The notes: generated by a model from the sequence alone, not told the origin. DNA of 64,000 bases from Erwinia tasmaniensis Et1/99 (GCF_000026185.1 NC_010694.1:2356001-2420000), one strand, 5' to 3'; positions 1-8,969 are shown, numbered from the stretch's first letter. Numbers and translations are program-made.

Positions 1-1
1 G

Positions 2-433
2 GCGGCGCTGGACGTAGCGCGTCAAAACGTTGAACTTAACGGATTAGATGTCAGCAAAGCTCATTTCCAGCGTGATGACGTTTTCAAGCTTCTGCGGCGC
101 TACCGTGACGAGGGTGAAAAGTTCGATTTGATTATTATGGACCCCCCTAAATTCGTAGAAAACAAAAATCAGCTGATGGGAGCTTGCCGGGGTTATAAGG
201 ACATCAATATGCTGGCCATGCAGTTACTGAATCCCGGCGGGATGCTGATGACGTTCTCCTGCTCCGGCCTGATGGCGACCGACCTGTTCCAAAAAATCCT
301 TGCTGATGCGGCGGTCGATGCACAGCGCGAGGTACAGTTTATCGAACAGTTCCGGCAGGCTGCGGATCATCCGGTGATCAGCAGCTACCCGGAAGGGATG
401 TACCTGAAAGGTTTTGCCTGCCGCGTCATTTGA
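2..433 (+). CDS. rlmI: 23S rRNA m5C1962 methyltransferase RlmI, C-terminal part
   Basis: The C-terminal 143 codons of RlmI (YccW), a SAM-dependent methyltransferase that makes m5C at 23S rRNA position 1962. The reading frame is open from base 2 and the start lies before the window. A DPPKF motif (catalytic loop of the Rossmann methyltransferase domain) is followed by the family's SCSG segment (F-S-C-S-G), which carries a conserved Cys. The C-terminus GFACRVI is what I recall for E. coli RlmI. hspQ follows 61 bases downstream on the same strand, as in E. coli. Assignment rests on remembered family sequence and synteny. Confidence 0.93.
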   Translation, partial: AALDVARQNVELNGLDVSKAHFQRDDVFKLLRRYRDEGEKFDLIIMDPPKFVENKNQLMGACRGYKDINMLAMQLLNPGGMLMTFSCSGLMATDLFQKILADAAVDAQREVQFIEQFRQAADHPVISSYPEGMYLKGFACRVI

Positions 434-462
434 CTTGAAAACGTCGTAACCGCCTCAATATA
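434..462 (+). promoter_or_regulatory. Sigma-32-like heat-shock promoter of hspQ
   Basis: CTTGAAA at 434-440 matches the sigma-32 -35 consensus exactly and begins at the base after the rlmI stop. Thirteen bases later CTCAATATA (454-462) is an imperfect match to the CCCCATNTA -10. hspQ is a sigma-32 gene in E. coli, which supports the reading. The -10 is the weak part. Confidence 0.55.
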
Positions 463-494
463 GAACTAAGTACAAAGTTTCTTGGGAGGTTACG

Positions 495-812
495 ATGATT
501 GCCAGCAAATTTGGTCTCGGACAACAGGTACGCCATCAGCTTTACGGTTTTCTGGGCGTGATCGTTGATGTCGATCCGGAATATTCATTGGCGGATACGG
601 AAATAGACGACGCTGCTACCAGCGAAACGCTACGCGGCGCTCCCTGGTATCACGTGGTGATGGAGGATGACGATGGCCAGACGGTTCAGACCTACCTGGC
701 TGAAGCCCAGCTTTCATGGGAAATTCCAGGCGAACATCCCGAACAGCCCTCCCTGGATGAGCTTGCCGCCTCTATCCGTCAGCAGCTGCAAGCACCACGT
801 CTGAGAAACTGA
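495..812 (+). CDS. hspQ: Heat shock protein HspQ
   Basis: A 105-residue protein, the same length as E. coli HspQ (YccV), a small cytoplasmic heat-shock protein. It was described as binding hemimethylated oriC DNA and as a specificity-enhancing factor for Lon protease in related bacteria. The N-terminus [15 protein letters not shown] and the acidic middle are typical of the family. A GGGAGG ribosome-binding site lies just ahead of the ATG. It sits between rlmI and the oppositely oriented yccU, with a sigma-32-like promoter upstream and a terminator shared with yccU downstream. Confidence 0.93.
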
Positions 813-814
813 TT

Positions 815-839
815 AAACCCCGCCCAGTGCGGGGTTTTT
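815..839 (+). terminator. Bidirectional terminator between hspQ and yccU
   Basis: Stem AAACCCCGC / GCGGGGTTT (815-823 and 829-837) with a 5-base loop and a T run on the plus strand. The minus strand also has a short U tract. The yccU stop codon (838-840) lies in the T run, so the two genes converge on this hairpin. Confidence 0.85.
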
Positions 840-1257
840 AATGCGGCTTTTCCAGACCTAAGCGCGGGATCTCAATTTTCGGACAGCGATCCATCACCAC
901 CTGTAATCCCGACTCTTTCGCTAATACCGCCGCCTGCTCGTTAATTACGCCAATTTGCAGCCATAATATCCCGGCATGAATGGCTATCGCATCCTGGGCC
1001 ACTTCCCATGCTGCATCCGAATGACGAAACACATCGACCATATCAATTTTTACCGGAATATCTGCCAGCGCGGCATAAACCGTCTGGCCCTGAAGCGTTT
1101 TTCCGGCCAGTTTCGGACTGACGGGTATCACCTGATACCCCTGGGTTAGCAGGTATGCCATCACCCTATAACTTGGGCGAGCGGGGTTGTCGCTGGCCCC
1201 CACCAATGCAATCGTTTTTGCAGATAACAGAATATCCGCGACGGTACCGTCATTCAT
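838..1257 (-). CDS. yccU: CoA-binding domain protein YccU
   Basis: A 139-residue single-domain protein of the CoA-binding (Rossmann-like) family. The N-terminal motif IALVGASDNPARPSYRVM is the nucleotide-binding loop typical of succinyl-CoA synthetase alpha-type CoA-binding domains. The middle LWLQIGVIN and the late MDRCPKIE segments are also family hallmarks. No catalytic function is established for E. coli YccU. It is a single gene here, converging on hspQ and divergent from yccT. Confidence 0.9.
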   Translation of the reverse strand: MNDGTVADILLSAKTIALVGASDNPARPSYRVMAYLLTQGYQVIPVSPKLAGKTLQGQTVYAALADIPVKIDMVDVFRHSDAAWEVAQDAIAIHAGILWLQIGVINEQAAVLAKESGLQVVMDRCPKIEIPRLGLEKPH

Positions 1258-1443
1258 TTTCGCCCCCAGTTTTTAACCGCTCTGTGCTCTATATTGTGGC
1301 AAACCTGGCGATATAGGGAATGACATTTCCTCTGTTTACGCCTTGTAGCACAAATAAGTATGTTCAAATGTTAATATGGTGCCATACTGAAAGACTTTGA
1401 TACACTCGTATCCGTTCCCTATTCGTTCCACTCTGGAGTTACA

Positions 1444-2079
1444 ATGAAGCTGCGTATGGCCATCACCGGACTACTGGCAATGCTGGTGGCAGCAAATTCA
1501 CTGGCGACAACGCTGAAATTGTCTGCTGATATTGACCTTCTGGTACTGGATGGGCGCAAAATTACGGGGTCGCTACTGAAAGGTGCAGAAGGGCTGGAGC
1601 TGGAACGTGGTGAACATCAGTTATTGTTTCAGGTAGAAAAAACGTTTAAGAATTCTGCACAGGCCGCCATCAGCTGGAAATCCTCACCGCAAATTGTCAC
1701 CTTTACAGCGCGCAGCTCTTCAGTGGTCATCAGCATTCCGCAACTAACCACGCTGCGTGAGGCAAAACATTTCGACAGCAAGCCCCGGTTCACCCTGGTT
1801 AATGAGCTGGGCGCTGAAGTCGATACTAAGCGCGATCGGCTATTGGGCAGGACGCAGAGTAGTTTCGAGCAGGCAATGCTGGCCTATAATATGTCGGGCA
1901 AGGTGGCGTCGGTGCCACGCTTTGCGCACACTTTGCCGCTAAAGGCTCCGGCCGGCCCTCTATCCGGCATAACCAGCAGCCTCCATCCTGCACAACCCGT
2001 GCGCCTTTGGCTTCTTCAGGTTGATACCGCCACGCGTCAACGTCTGATTATGCTGATGAATGCCCTGCATACCAGTTGA
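1444..2079 (+). CDS. yccT: Periplasmic DUF2057 protein YccT (curli inhibitor family)
   Basis: A 211-residue protein of the UPF0319/DUF2057 family with a clear Sec signal peptide (MKLRMAITGLLAMLVAANSLA), so it is probably periplasmic. Mature-region motifs such as LKLSADIDLLVLDGRK and LERGEHQLLFQVEKT match E. coli YccT, recently reported as a curli inhibitor (CsgI). It is about nine residues shorter than the E. coli protein as I recall it, mainly near the C-terminus, where the sequence diverges. A GGAG site lies upstream of the ATG. mgsA follows in the same direction. Confidence 0.88.
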   Translation: MKLRMAITGLLAMLVAANSLATTLKLSADIDLLVLDGRKITGSLLKGAEGLELERGEHQLLFQVEKTFKNSAQAAISWKSSPQIVTFTARSSSVVISIPQLTTLREAKHFDSKPRFTLVNELGAEVDTKRDRLLGRTQSSFEQAMLAYNMSGKVASVPRFAHTLPLKAPAGPLSGITSSLHPAQPVRLWLLQVDTATRQRLIMLMNALHTS

Positions 2080-2160
2080 TATCTGGCGGGTTGCGGCGCT
2101 ACACTTAACCTTCTGTTTGCTCATTCCTTTTTGCCCTCTCCAGCCAACCAGGATATCTGA

Positions 2161-2619
2161 ATGGATCAGACAACACGCACCGTCCAGGCACAAAAACATA
2201 TCGCGCTGGTGGCCCATGATCACTGTAAAACCTCTTTGATGCAGTGGGTTGCTATTCACAAAGAGAAGCTACAGCATCACATTCTGTATGCCACCGGCAC
2301 CACTGGCCACCTGGTCCAGCGTGCCACCGGCCTACCCGTCACCGCCATGATGAGCGGGCCGATGGGCGGCGATCAGCAGGTGGGTGCGCTGATTTCAGAA
2401 GGCCGAATTGATCTGCTTATTTTCTTCTGGGACCCGCTCAACGCCGTGCCGCACGACCCCGATGTTAAAGCCCTTCTGCGCCTCGCGACGGTGTGGAACA
2501 TACCTGTCGCGACCAATCGCACCACCGCCGACTTTATTATCCATTCGCCGCTGTTTGACCGGCAGGTCGAAATCGAAATACCGGATTATCAACTTTATCT
2601 TCAGCAACGACTGAAATAA
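2161..2619 (+). CDS. mgsA: Methylglyoxal synthase
   Basis: A 152-residue cytoplasmic enzyme converting dihydroxyacetone phosphate to methylglyoxal and phosphate, a bypass of lower glycolysis. Family motifs are all present: [11 protein letters not shown] near the N-terminus, YATGTTGHL, and [14 protein letters not shown] containing the phosphate-binding and catalytic Asp region, followed by [20 protein letters not shown]. Length equals that of E. coli MgsA. Its stop lies 15 bases from the end of helD, which converges on it, with no obvious terminator between. Confidence 0.96.
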   Translation: MDQTTRTVQAQKHIALVAHDHCKTSLMQWVAIHKEKLQHHILYATGTTGHLVQRATGLPVTAMMSGPMGGDQQVGALISEGRIDLLIFFWDPLNAVPHDPDVKALLRLATVWNIPVATNRTTADFIIHSPLFDRQVEIEIPDYQLYLQQRLK

Positions 2620-2633
2620 TACGTCACGCTGTG

Positions 2634-4688
2634 TCAGGGTTTGCGCAATGTGGGCACGCCCTGTTTACTCAATTCAGCGACAAAAACCGAAGGCGCATCG
2701 GGATCGTACAATAGCCAAACCTGCTGCCTGGCTCGGGTCATTGCGACATAAGCCAGTCTGCGCTCCTCCGCATGCGGAAAATCCTCCGGAACGGGTAGCA
2801 GTGCGTCTTCCATCACCGATTCTCTCGCCGCTGCGGGAAAACCCTCTTTACCTTCCGACAGTCCGAGCACAATCACATAATCCGCCTGCTGGCCCTTACT
2901 GGCATGGATCGTAGAAAATTCGATATTGAGCTTTGGCCAGCGGGTTGCCGCTTTATTCAGCACTTCCGGACGCAGATGGTGATATCGCGACAGCAGCAAA
3001 ATCCGCTCATCGGGTTTAGCGTACCCGCTGATTTTGTTCAGCAGCGGCTCCAGCTGTTCCTCCGGCAGCAGTGAAATCGACTTTTTATTTCCTTTACTAA
3101 GCCCGTTGAGCGGTTTTTTTAGCTGGGCGGGATTAGCCTGCACAAAGGCATTGGCCACTTCGCCGATACGTTGGTTAAAACGGTAGGTGGTGTCCAGCAC
3201 GCAGTGGTCGCCCGCACCGAAGTAATGATGGAAGGCAGTGGTTAACGCCATATCAGCACCGCTGAAACGGTAGATGGCCTGCCAGTCATCACCAACGGCA
3301 AACAGCGAGCTCTGCGTATTCTGTCGACGTAATGCGGCAAGGAGTGCCGCGCGCTGAGGGGAGATATCCTGAAACTCATCAACCAGAATATGCTTCCACG
3401 GGCTGATAAAACGCCCCTTATCCAGAAGATTCACCGCCTGATGAATCAACCCGGCGAAATCGATGGCCCCCTCTTCTTTCAGAGCGCCTTTCCACGCCTT
3501 CATTAGAGGGGCCATTAATTTTACGCGTTTAGTGAAAAGCAAACGGACCGCCTCAGGGGCTGATTCGATCATCTCCGCCTGGGTTCCCCCATGCATGCGC
3601 ATGAGTCCTAACCAGCGCTCCAGGCGGCTGGCAAGCTGCCGCGCCAGCCGATCGTCCTGCCAAAAAGTCCCGTCAGGTAAATCCCATTTCAGCTCGTCAG
3701 TCAGCCACTGACGCCATCCATTCGCCTGGGCTTTTTTCTCACTACACTGCTGACGCCAAACCTCAATCAGCAGCGCCTGCCGCATGTCGCTATCTGTTTC
3801 CAGCCTGCTGATAGCTGGAGATTTATTGCTGCCTTGCTGAATGATATGCAGCGCCAGCGCATGAAAAGTTCGCGCCTGAATGTCACCCGTTGCCAGCCGT
3901 GCACGAATACGTTCGTTCATCTCTTCTGCGGCCTTGCGACCGAATGCCAGTAGTAAAACCTGACCGGCGCTGGCCTGCTTGCGCATCATCAACCAGCCGG
4001 CTCGCGCCACCAACACCGATGTTTTACCACTGCCTGCCCCCGCCAACACCAGTACGGCATCCTCGCCATTCACCACAGCCCGCGCCTGCGAAGCATTAAG
4101 CGGCGAGGTTTCTACCTGACTAAAGAAGTCGGCATGCTGTTCCAGCACGCGCTCCGTCCACCCAGCGTTACGATTGAAACGCTGACGTTCGCCATCGTTA
4201 AGCCATTTCAGACAAAACTGGTAAGCTTCACGGCAGTTATCAAATTCATCGAGCCGCTCAACCGGCAACGGAAGAGAATCAAAAGCCTGATGGATTGCCC
4301 GCTGCCAGCCTGCAATATCGCCACGAGAAAGCCAGCGGTCCTGCCGTTCAGCCTGATGAATTTGATGCTGCTGCGCGGTTAACACCGTGGCGGAAACATC
4401 ACTCATTTCACTGCTCCACTGCTGCCATAACTGGCTGAGGTAGTGGTAAAAGCGCTGGGTTTCATTCCATTCCGTGCCATGCAGTCGCACAACCTTACCA
4501 TCAGGTAGAGTGAACTCCAGCTCGCCCCAAACCAGTCCCCGCTTGCATTTTATCGCCTGCAGCTGATTAAAAGGGATCGTATATTCATGCTTTTCACCGC
4601 TAACCTCGATGCCTGCGGTCAGCAGCCGCACCCGATTATAAGGATGCTGCGCCAGATGTTTACCCAACGATGTCGCTTTCAGTTCCAT
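2634..4688 (-). CDS. helD: DNA helicase IV (UvrD/Rep family)
   Basis: A 684-residue superfamily 1A helicase, the same length as E. coli HelD, which unwinds DNA 3' to 5' and acts in RecF-type recombination. After the family's own N-terminal domain (about residues 1-190) come SPLNASQARAVV (Q motif), LAGAGSGKTS (Walker A, about residue 215), LVDEFQDISP (Walker B), VGDDWQAIYRF (motif III), STIHASKGQQADYV (motif V) and YVAMTRAR (motif VI). All catalytic motifs are intact. It is divergent from yccF across 132 bases. Confidence 0.96.
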   Translation of the reverse strand: MELKATSLGKHLAQHPYNRVRLLTAGIEVSGEKHEYTIPFNQLQAIKCKRGLVWGELEFTLPDGKVVRLHGTEWNETQRFYHYLSQLWQQWSSEMSDVSATVLTAQQHQIHQAERQDRWLSRGDIAGWQRAIHQAFDSLPLPVERLDEFDNCREAYQFCLKWLNDGERQRFNRNAGWTERVLEQHADFFSQVETSPLNASQARAVVNGEDAVLVLAGAGSGKTSVLVARAGWLMMRKQASAGQVLLLAFGRKAAEEMNERIRARLATGDIQARTFHALALHIIQQGSNKSPAISRLETDSDMRQALLIEVWRQQCSEKKAQANGWRQWLTDELKWDLPDGTFWQDDRLARQLASRLERWLGLMRMHGGTQAEMIESAPEAVRLLFTKRVKLMAPLMKAWKGALKEEGAIDFAGLIHQAVNLLDKGRFISPWKHILVDEFQDISPQRAALLAALRRQNTQSSLFAVGDDWQAIYRFSGADMALTTAFHHYFGAGDHCVLDTTYRFNQRIGEVANAFVQANPAQLKKPLNGLSKGNKKSISLLPEEQLEPLLNKISGYAKPDERILLLSRYHHLRPEVLNKAATRWPKLNIEFSTIHASKGQQADYVIVLGLSEGKEGFPAAARESVMEDALLPVPEDFPHAEERRLAYVAMTRARQQVWLLYDPDAPSVFVAELSKQGVPTLRKP

Positions 4689-4820
4689 TCCGATGCCCTG
4701 GCTGCGGTTAAATTAATCATCAAACAGTTTAACTGGCTGCAGTATACCTCTACAGCGCCAGAACAAGGTACAATCAATGAATTGTCTTCAGATAGACCTT
4801 ATAAAGAGGAGTTGCCTGCT

Positions 4821-5267
4821 ATGCGCACGGTGTTAAATGTTTTGAATTTTGTGTTAGGTGGGTTTGTCACCACTCTCGGCTGGCTTCTGGCAACGGTTGT
4901 CACCATTATCTTCATCTTTACTTTGCCGCTCACGCGATCCTGCTGGGAAATAACCAAACTGTCTCTGGTCCCTTACGGTAACGAAGCGGTACACGTTGAT
5001 GAGCTGAATCCCACAGGTAAAAATACATTACGCAACTCCGGGAGAACCCTACTGAACATTCTCTGGCTGGTGTTTTTCGGCTGGTGGCTGTGCATAACGC
5101 ATATTATCGCCGGTATTGCACAATGCTTAACCATCATCGGTATACCTGTGGGTATTGCCAATTTTAAAATTGCCGCCATTGCACTATGGCCGGTTGGTCG
5201 CCGTGTCGTTTCGGTTGAAGTCGCAAGGGCAGCCCGTGAGGCCAATGCACGTGCACGTTTTCGCTGA
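4821..5267 (+). CDS. yccF: Inner membrane protein YccF
   Basis: A 148-residue integral inner-membrane protein made of two YccF repeats, each a hydrophobic hairpin, the second reading IGIPVGIANFKIAAIALWPVG. The frame is open further upstream, but the ATG at 4821 has an AGAGGAG site at proper distance and gives the E. coli length and N-terminus (MRTVLNVLNFVLGG). No molecular function is established. yccS follows after 9 bases, so the two are almost certainly co-transcribed and probably translationally coupled. Confidence 0.92.
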   Translation: MRTVLNVLNFVLGGFVTTLGWLLATVVTIIFIFTLPLTRSCWEITKLSLVPYGNEAVHVDELNPTGKNTLRNSGRTLLNILWLVFFGWWLCITHIIAGIAQCLTIIGIPVGIANFKIAAIALWPVGRRVVSVEVARAAREANARARFR

Positions 5268-5276
5268 ATAATCACC

Positions 5277-7424
5277 ATGCCCACGAAGATGTTTGGCAAT
5301 CTGCGCCAGCGCGTTTTTAACAGCGCCTGGCTCTACAATATTCGCATTACCCTGGCACTGGCTGGAACCAGCGTGTTGCCCTGGTGGCTGCATCAGGTTA
5401 CCTGGACGATCCCCCTGACGCTGGGAGTGGTGGCGGCAGCGCTGGCCGATCTCGATGACCGCCTGAGTGGCAGACTGCGTAACCTGATTATTACGCTGGT
5501 CTGCTTCTGCGTCGCTTCCGTTTCAGTCGAGCTGTTATTCCCCTACCCGTGGCTGTTTATCGCCGGCCTTGCCGTGTCCAGCTGGGGATTTATTTTGCTG
5601 GGTGCCCTGGGCCCACGCTATGCAACCATCGCTTTCGGCGCGCTGCTTATCGCTATCTATACCATGCTGGGGATTAACCTGTTTCCTCAATGGTATCTGC
5701 AGCCGGCCCTGCTGCTGCTGGGTGCCATTTGGTATAACGCACTGACGCTGATCGGACACCTGTTATTCCCTATTCGCCCGCTCCAGGAGAGTATATCAAG
5801 CTGCTTTTCCCAACTAGCGGGTTACCTGGAAGCCAAAGCCAACCTGTTTGCCCCCGACCAGCCAGAAGACGACCGTCAAACGCTTGTGGATATGGCAATG
5901 GCCAACAGCAGGCTGGTGACGCAATTGAATCAGGCGAAAGCCTCCATCCAGTCGAGGCTGCGTGGCGATCGTGGTCAACGTGGTACGCGCCGTACCCTGC
6001 ACTATTATTTCGTTGCGCAGGATATTCATGAGCGAGCCAGCTCATCCCACGTCCAGTATCAGACACTGCGTGAGACTTGGGGAACAAGCGATATTCTGTT
6101 TCGCTTTCAGCGCCTGCTAACGCTACAGTCCCAGGCTTGCTACCAGTTGTCGCGTACCATCCTGCTACGCGAGCCTTATCACCATAGCGCTCATTTCGAG
6201 AGGGTCTTGACCAATTTGCAGGCCACACTTCATCGCCTGATGAACAAGCAGCCCGACAGCCCTGAAGTTAAAGCGATGGCTTACCTGTTGAACAATTTGA
6301 AAGCAATTGATGCTCAACTGGCAACGATTGAATCCGAGCAGATCCTCGCCGACGCACACTCTCAGCAAAACCATACGCTTTCTAACGAAGGTCTGACCGG
6401 CTGGAGTGATATCCGTCTGCGCCTAAGCCGTCACCTTAGCCCAGAGTCATCGCTATTTCGCCATGCGACCCGGCTGTCTCTTTTACTGTGCACCGGTTAT
6501 GCGTTGATACAAATCACCGGCCTGCAGCACGGGTATTGGATATTGTTGACCAGCCTGTTCGTCTGCCAGCCAAACTACAGCGCCACCCGTCGACGTCTTG
6601 CGCTGCGCATCATTGGCACCCTGACGGGGATTGCCCTGGGGTTACCGCTACTGTGGCTGGTGCCTTCGGTTGAAGGGCAGCTGATTTTGATAGTCATCTC
6701 CGGCGTACTTTTCTTCGCCTTCCGCCATGTTCAGTACGCACATGCCACGATGTTCATCACGCTGCTTGTATTGTTCTGTTTCAACCTGCTCGGTGAAGGT
6801 TTCGAAGTGGCGTTACCACGGGTTGTTGACACCCTTATCGGCTGCGGCATAGCCTGGCTGGCGGTGACGTTTATCTGGCCTGACTGGCGCTTTCGGCGGC
6901 TTCCTGCCGTGGCCGATCGTGCGTTGAAGGCAAATTTCCGCTATCTGGAGGCGATCCTGGTGCAGTATTACCAGGGTAAGGATAACCGTCTGGATTATCG
7001 CATTGCGCGGCGCGATGCCCATAACGGGGATGCTGAGCTAGCCTCGGTCGTTTCCAATCTGTCGGTAGAGAATAAAACAGATCGGGACTTGCGCGAGGAA
7101 GCTTTCAGACTTTTGTGCCTCAATCATTCATTTCTCAGCTACATCTCTGCTCTGGGAGCGCACCGTGAAAAGCTGGAAAATGACGCTTTGCTGGGACTCA
7201 TGGATGATGCCGTAAACTGCGTCAACAGTATTCTGCACCTGGCAAATGTTGATGATAACAAAGCGCAAAAGATAATGGACAACCTGACAGCATATCTTCA
7301 ACAGAGCGAATCTAACGCAGATACCGAAACCAAAGAGCCACTGGTTCTGCAGCAGATGGGCCTGCTGGTGGCTCTTTTACCCGAAATCGCACGACTAAAG
7401 AATGACCTTGCTTTACATGCCTAA
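5277..7424 (+). CDS. yccS: YccS/YhfK-family inner membrane protein (FUSC-like)
   Basis: A 715-residue protein of the YccS/YhfK family, related to the aromatic-acid exporter and fusaric-acid-resistance membrane proteins. Two hydrophobic blocks (about residues 20-165 and 395-525) each hold several membrane segments. Soluble regions follow each, including RLRGDRGQRGTRRTLHYYF and a C-terminal cytoplasmic domain. The substrate is unknown. The start is uncertain: ATG 5277 has little Shine-Dalgarno signal, and ATG 5289 is the next option. The stop overlaps the end of the convergent tfoX by 4 bases. Confidence 0.9.
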   Translation: MPTKMFGNLRQRVFNSAWLYNIRITLALAGTSVLPWWLHQVTWTIPLTLGVVAAALADLDDRLSGRLRNLIITLVCFCVASVSVELLFPYPWLFIAGLAVSSWGFILLGALGPRYATIAFGALLIAIYTMLGINLFPQWYLQPALLLLGAIWYNALTLIGHLLFPIRPLQESISSCFSQLAGYLEAKANLFAPDQPEDDRQTLVDMAMANSRLVTQLNQAKASIQSRLRGDRGQRGTRRTLHYYFVAQDIHERASSSHVQYQTLRETWGTSDILFRFQRLLTLQSQACYQLSRTILLREPYHHSAHFERVLTNLQATLHRLMNKQPDSPEVKAMAYLLNNLKAIDAQLATIESEQILADAHSQQNHTLSNEGLTGWSDIRLRLSRHLSPESSLFRHATRLSLLLCTGYALIQITGLQHGYWILLTSLFVCQPNYSATRRRLALRIIGTLTGIALGLPLLWLVPSVEGQLILIVISGVLFFAFRHVQYAHATMFITLLVLFCFNLLGEGFEVALPRVVDTLIGCGIAWLAVTFIWPDWRFRRLPAVADRALKANFRYLEAILVQYYQGKDNRLDYRIARRDAHNGDAELASVVSNLSVENKTDRDLREEAFRLLCLNHSFLSYISALGAHREKLENDALLGLMDDAVNCVNSILHLANVDDNKAQKIMDNLTAYLQQSESNADTETKEPLVLQQMGLLVALLPEIARLKNDLALHA

Positions 7425-8050
7425 CTCACTGAATGCGCGATATTTTCCTCCTGCTGTGCATACAGGTAAAACCAGCTGCGCAACTCTTCCTTCTCTACCC
7501 GTGGCAACACTTCATAGTGCCGCCCGGCAATGGCTCCCTGCAGTGCGAATAAAACGGTTAGCCCGACATTCTTATTACACGCGTGCAAACGAAGCCAGCA
7601 GTTCTTCGCCCCCTGCCTCTTGAGCATCTCGATACTGGAAATACCCACCTGACGTAACAGCATCTCCATACGAATGCCCAAATTGGGTAAATCCTTAAGT
7701 CTTTGGTTATTCTGACGTTCTTGCAGCTGTCTTTGTGCCTCCATCAGGCAGATATGTGAAAACGTCAGCAGCAGATTGTCATCGGACCACAGCGCCCGAT
7801 CAACGCGGTAGTAATCAAGCTCCACCGACACACCGCGCTTGTTCAGGCTTAATGCTTCCATTTTGCGTTCTGTAATGTAGGGCTGTAACCGCTCACAGGC
7901 CCGCAGATACATTTCACCTTCCGCTACAACCGCAAAAACGGTTTTCTCGACTGACAGGGAATAACCACCAAACTGAGTTCGTGATTTCACCTCGCCAAGC
8001 CGTGCCAACCGCTGTTTAACTTCCGCTATCTTACGTCTTGAACTGTCCAT
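7421..8050 (-). CDS. tfoX: Competence regulator TfoX/Sxy
   Basis: A 209-residue protein, the same length as E. coli Sxy/TfoX, which works with CRP to switch on DNA-uptake genes at CRP-S sites. The TfoX N-terminal domain (FGGYSLSVEKTVFAVV, GEMYLRACE) is followed by the C-terminal domain (LKDLPNLGIRMEMLLRQVGI, LRRQGAKNCWLRLHAC-like region, LQGAIAGRHYEVLP). A GGGAGA ribosome-binding site is 3 bases ahead of the ATG. It converges with yccS, overlapping it by 4 bases. A DNA-uptake channel gene (comEC) lies elsewhere in the window. Confidence 0.93.
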   Translation of the reverse strand: MDSSRRKIAEVKQRLARLGEVKSRTQFGGYSLSVEKTVFAVVAEGEMYLRACERLQPYITERKMEALSLNKRGVSVELDYYRVDRALWSDDNLLLTFSHICLMEAQRQLQERQNNQRLKDLPNLGIRMEMLLRQVGISSIEMLKRQGAKNCWLRLHACNKNVGLTVLFALQGAIAGRHYEVLPRVEKEELRSWFYLYAQQEENIAHSVS

Positions 8051-8462
8051 GATCTCTCCCTGTATCGATTAGAAAATTCATCTCTTTCTCTGTGGTATTG
8101 CGTGTTAGAAAATAGGCAATCTTGATTAAGGGTTCAATGAATAATTCACGTCTTCCGGGTTTGCATTATGATTTTGCGAGACGCTACGAAAAAAATCTGG
8201 CGGCTGTGAAATATTTCGGAGACTCACGCCGTATCGGCAAAGCTATTGATCAACGGGGCTGATGAAGCAGTAAAGTTGTTATTTACCCACGACATATAAA
8301 TTCGGGTGCAGAGAATCTCATCCCGATACCGCACGATCATAATGTAGGGGGCGAGACTGGCTTTGTGAGTCTTCTGCCCGGCCCTCAGCAAGATTGAGGT
8401 TGATCTTTGCTCAACAGCACTATACTGTATATCCATACAGTCAACTGGTGGGCGAAGACATT
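8051..8462. other. tfoX-sulA intergenic region with an unassigned 70-codon frame
   Basis: A 412-base gap between divergent genes. It should hold the tfoX promoter and leader and the sulA promoter. A minus-strand frame of 70 codons (8224-8436) starts inside the LexA box, has no Shine-Dalgarno sequence and resembles nothing I know, although its codon use is not obviously non-coding. I could not find a convincing CRP site for tfoX. Apart from the LexA box I can assign nothing here. Confidence 0.4.
8425..8440 (+). promoter_or_regulatory. LexA operator (SOS box) of sulA
   Basis: CTGTATATCCATACAG fits the LexA consensus CTGT-N8-ACAG exactly and is flanked by TA on the left. It lies 22 bases before the sulA ATG, so sulA is under SOS control as in E. 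coli. Direct sequence match. Confidence 0.95.
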
Positions 8463-8969
8463 ATGCGTACTCATTCAATAAAAATTCAATCTCTTAAACG
8501 CACTCAGCACGTTTCCACACCGGTGATGACCTCACCTGTATGTGCCAACGGCCTGATAAGCGAATTGATTTATAATGAGGATCATCCCGGTATGACTCAA
8601 CTACTGCTGCTACCGCTATTGCAGCAACTGGGTACGCAGTCTCGCTGGCAGCTATGGCTAACGCCACAACAAAAACTAAGCCGCGACTGGCTACTGCGTT
8701 CCGGCCTTCCTTTAGACAAAGTCATGCAATCTCCGCGTTGCGGCACCATCACCACCGTAGAAGCGATGATCAAAGCATTACAGACGGGAAACTACAGTGT
8801 TGTTTTGGGTTGGCTGGCAGACGAAATATCTGTATCGGAACGTCAGCGTTTACAGCAGGCGGCGAAGTCCGGCCAGGCGTTGGGGCTGATTATGCGGTCT
8901 GAGCGCGGTGTTTTATCCCCATCGAGACCTCTGGATGGGGTAAAAATTCAATCAAGTTTGTATCATTAA
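8463..8969 (+). CDS. sulA: SOS cell-division inhibitor SulA
   Basis: A 168-residue protein (E. coli SulA is 169). It binds FtsZ and blocks septum formation during the SOS response, and Lon degrades it. Family segments visible are [48 protein letters not shown] and the C-terminal GLIMR. The frame is open upstream, but the ATG at 8463 gives the family N-terminus and lies just downstream of the LexA box. The C-terminal tail ends in His, as does the Lon-recognised tail in E. coli (inference). Confidence 0.93.
   Translation: MRTHSIKIQSLKRTQHVSTPVMTSPVCANGLISELIYNEDHPGMTQLLLLPLLQQLGTQSRWQLWLTPQQKLSRDWLLRSGLPLDKVMQSPRCGTITTVEAMIKALQTGNYSVVLGWLADEISVSERQRLQQAAKSGQALGLIMRSERGVLSPSRPLDGVKIQSSLYH

Noticed and set aside
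1960..2259. A 99-codon minus-strand frame
   Set aside because: Antisense to the end of yccT and the start of mgsA, with no support.
8120..8225. CRP-S site for tfoX autoregulation
   Set aside because: TGTGA and TCAC elements occur but are separated by about 14 bases instead of 6.
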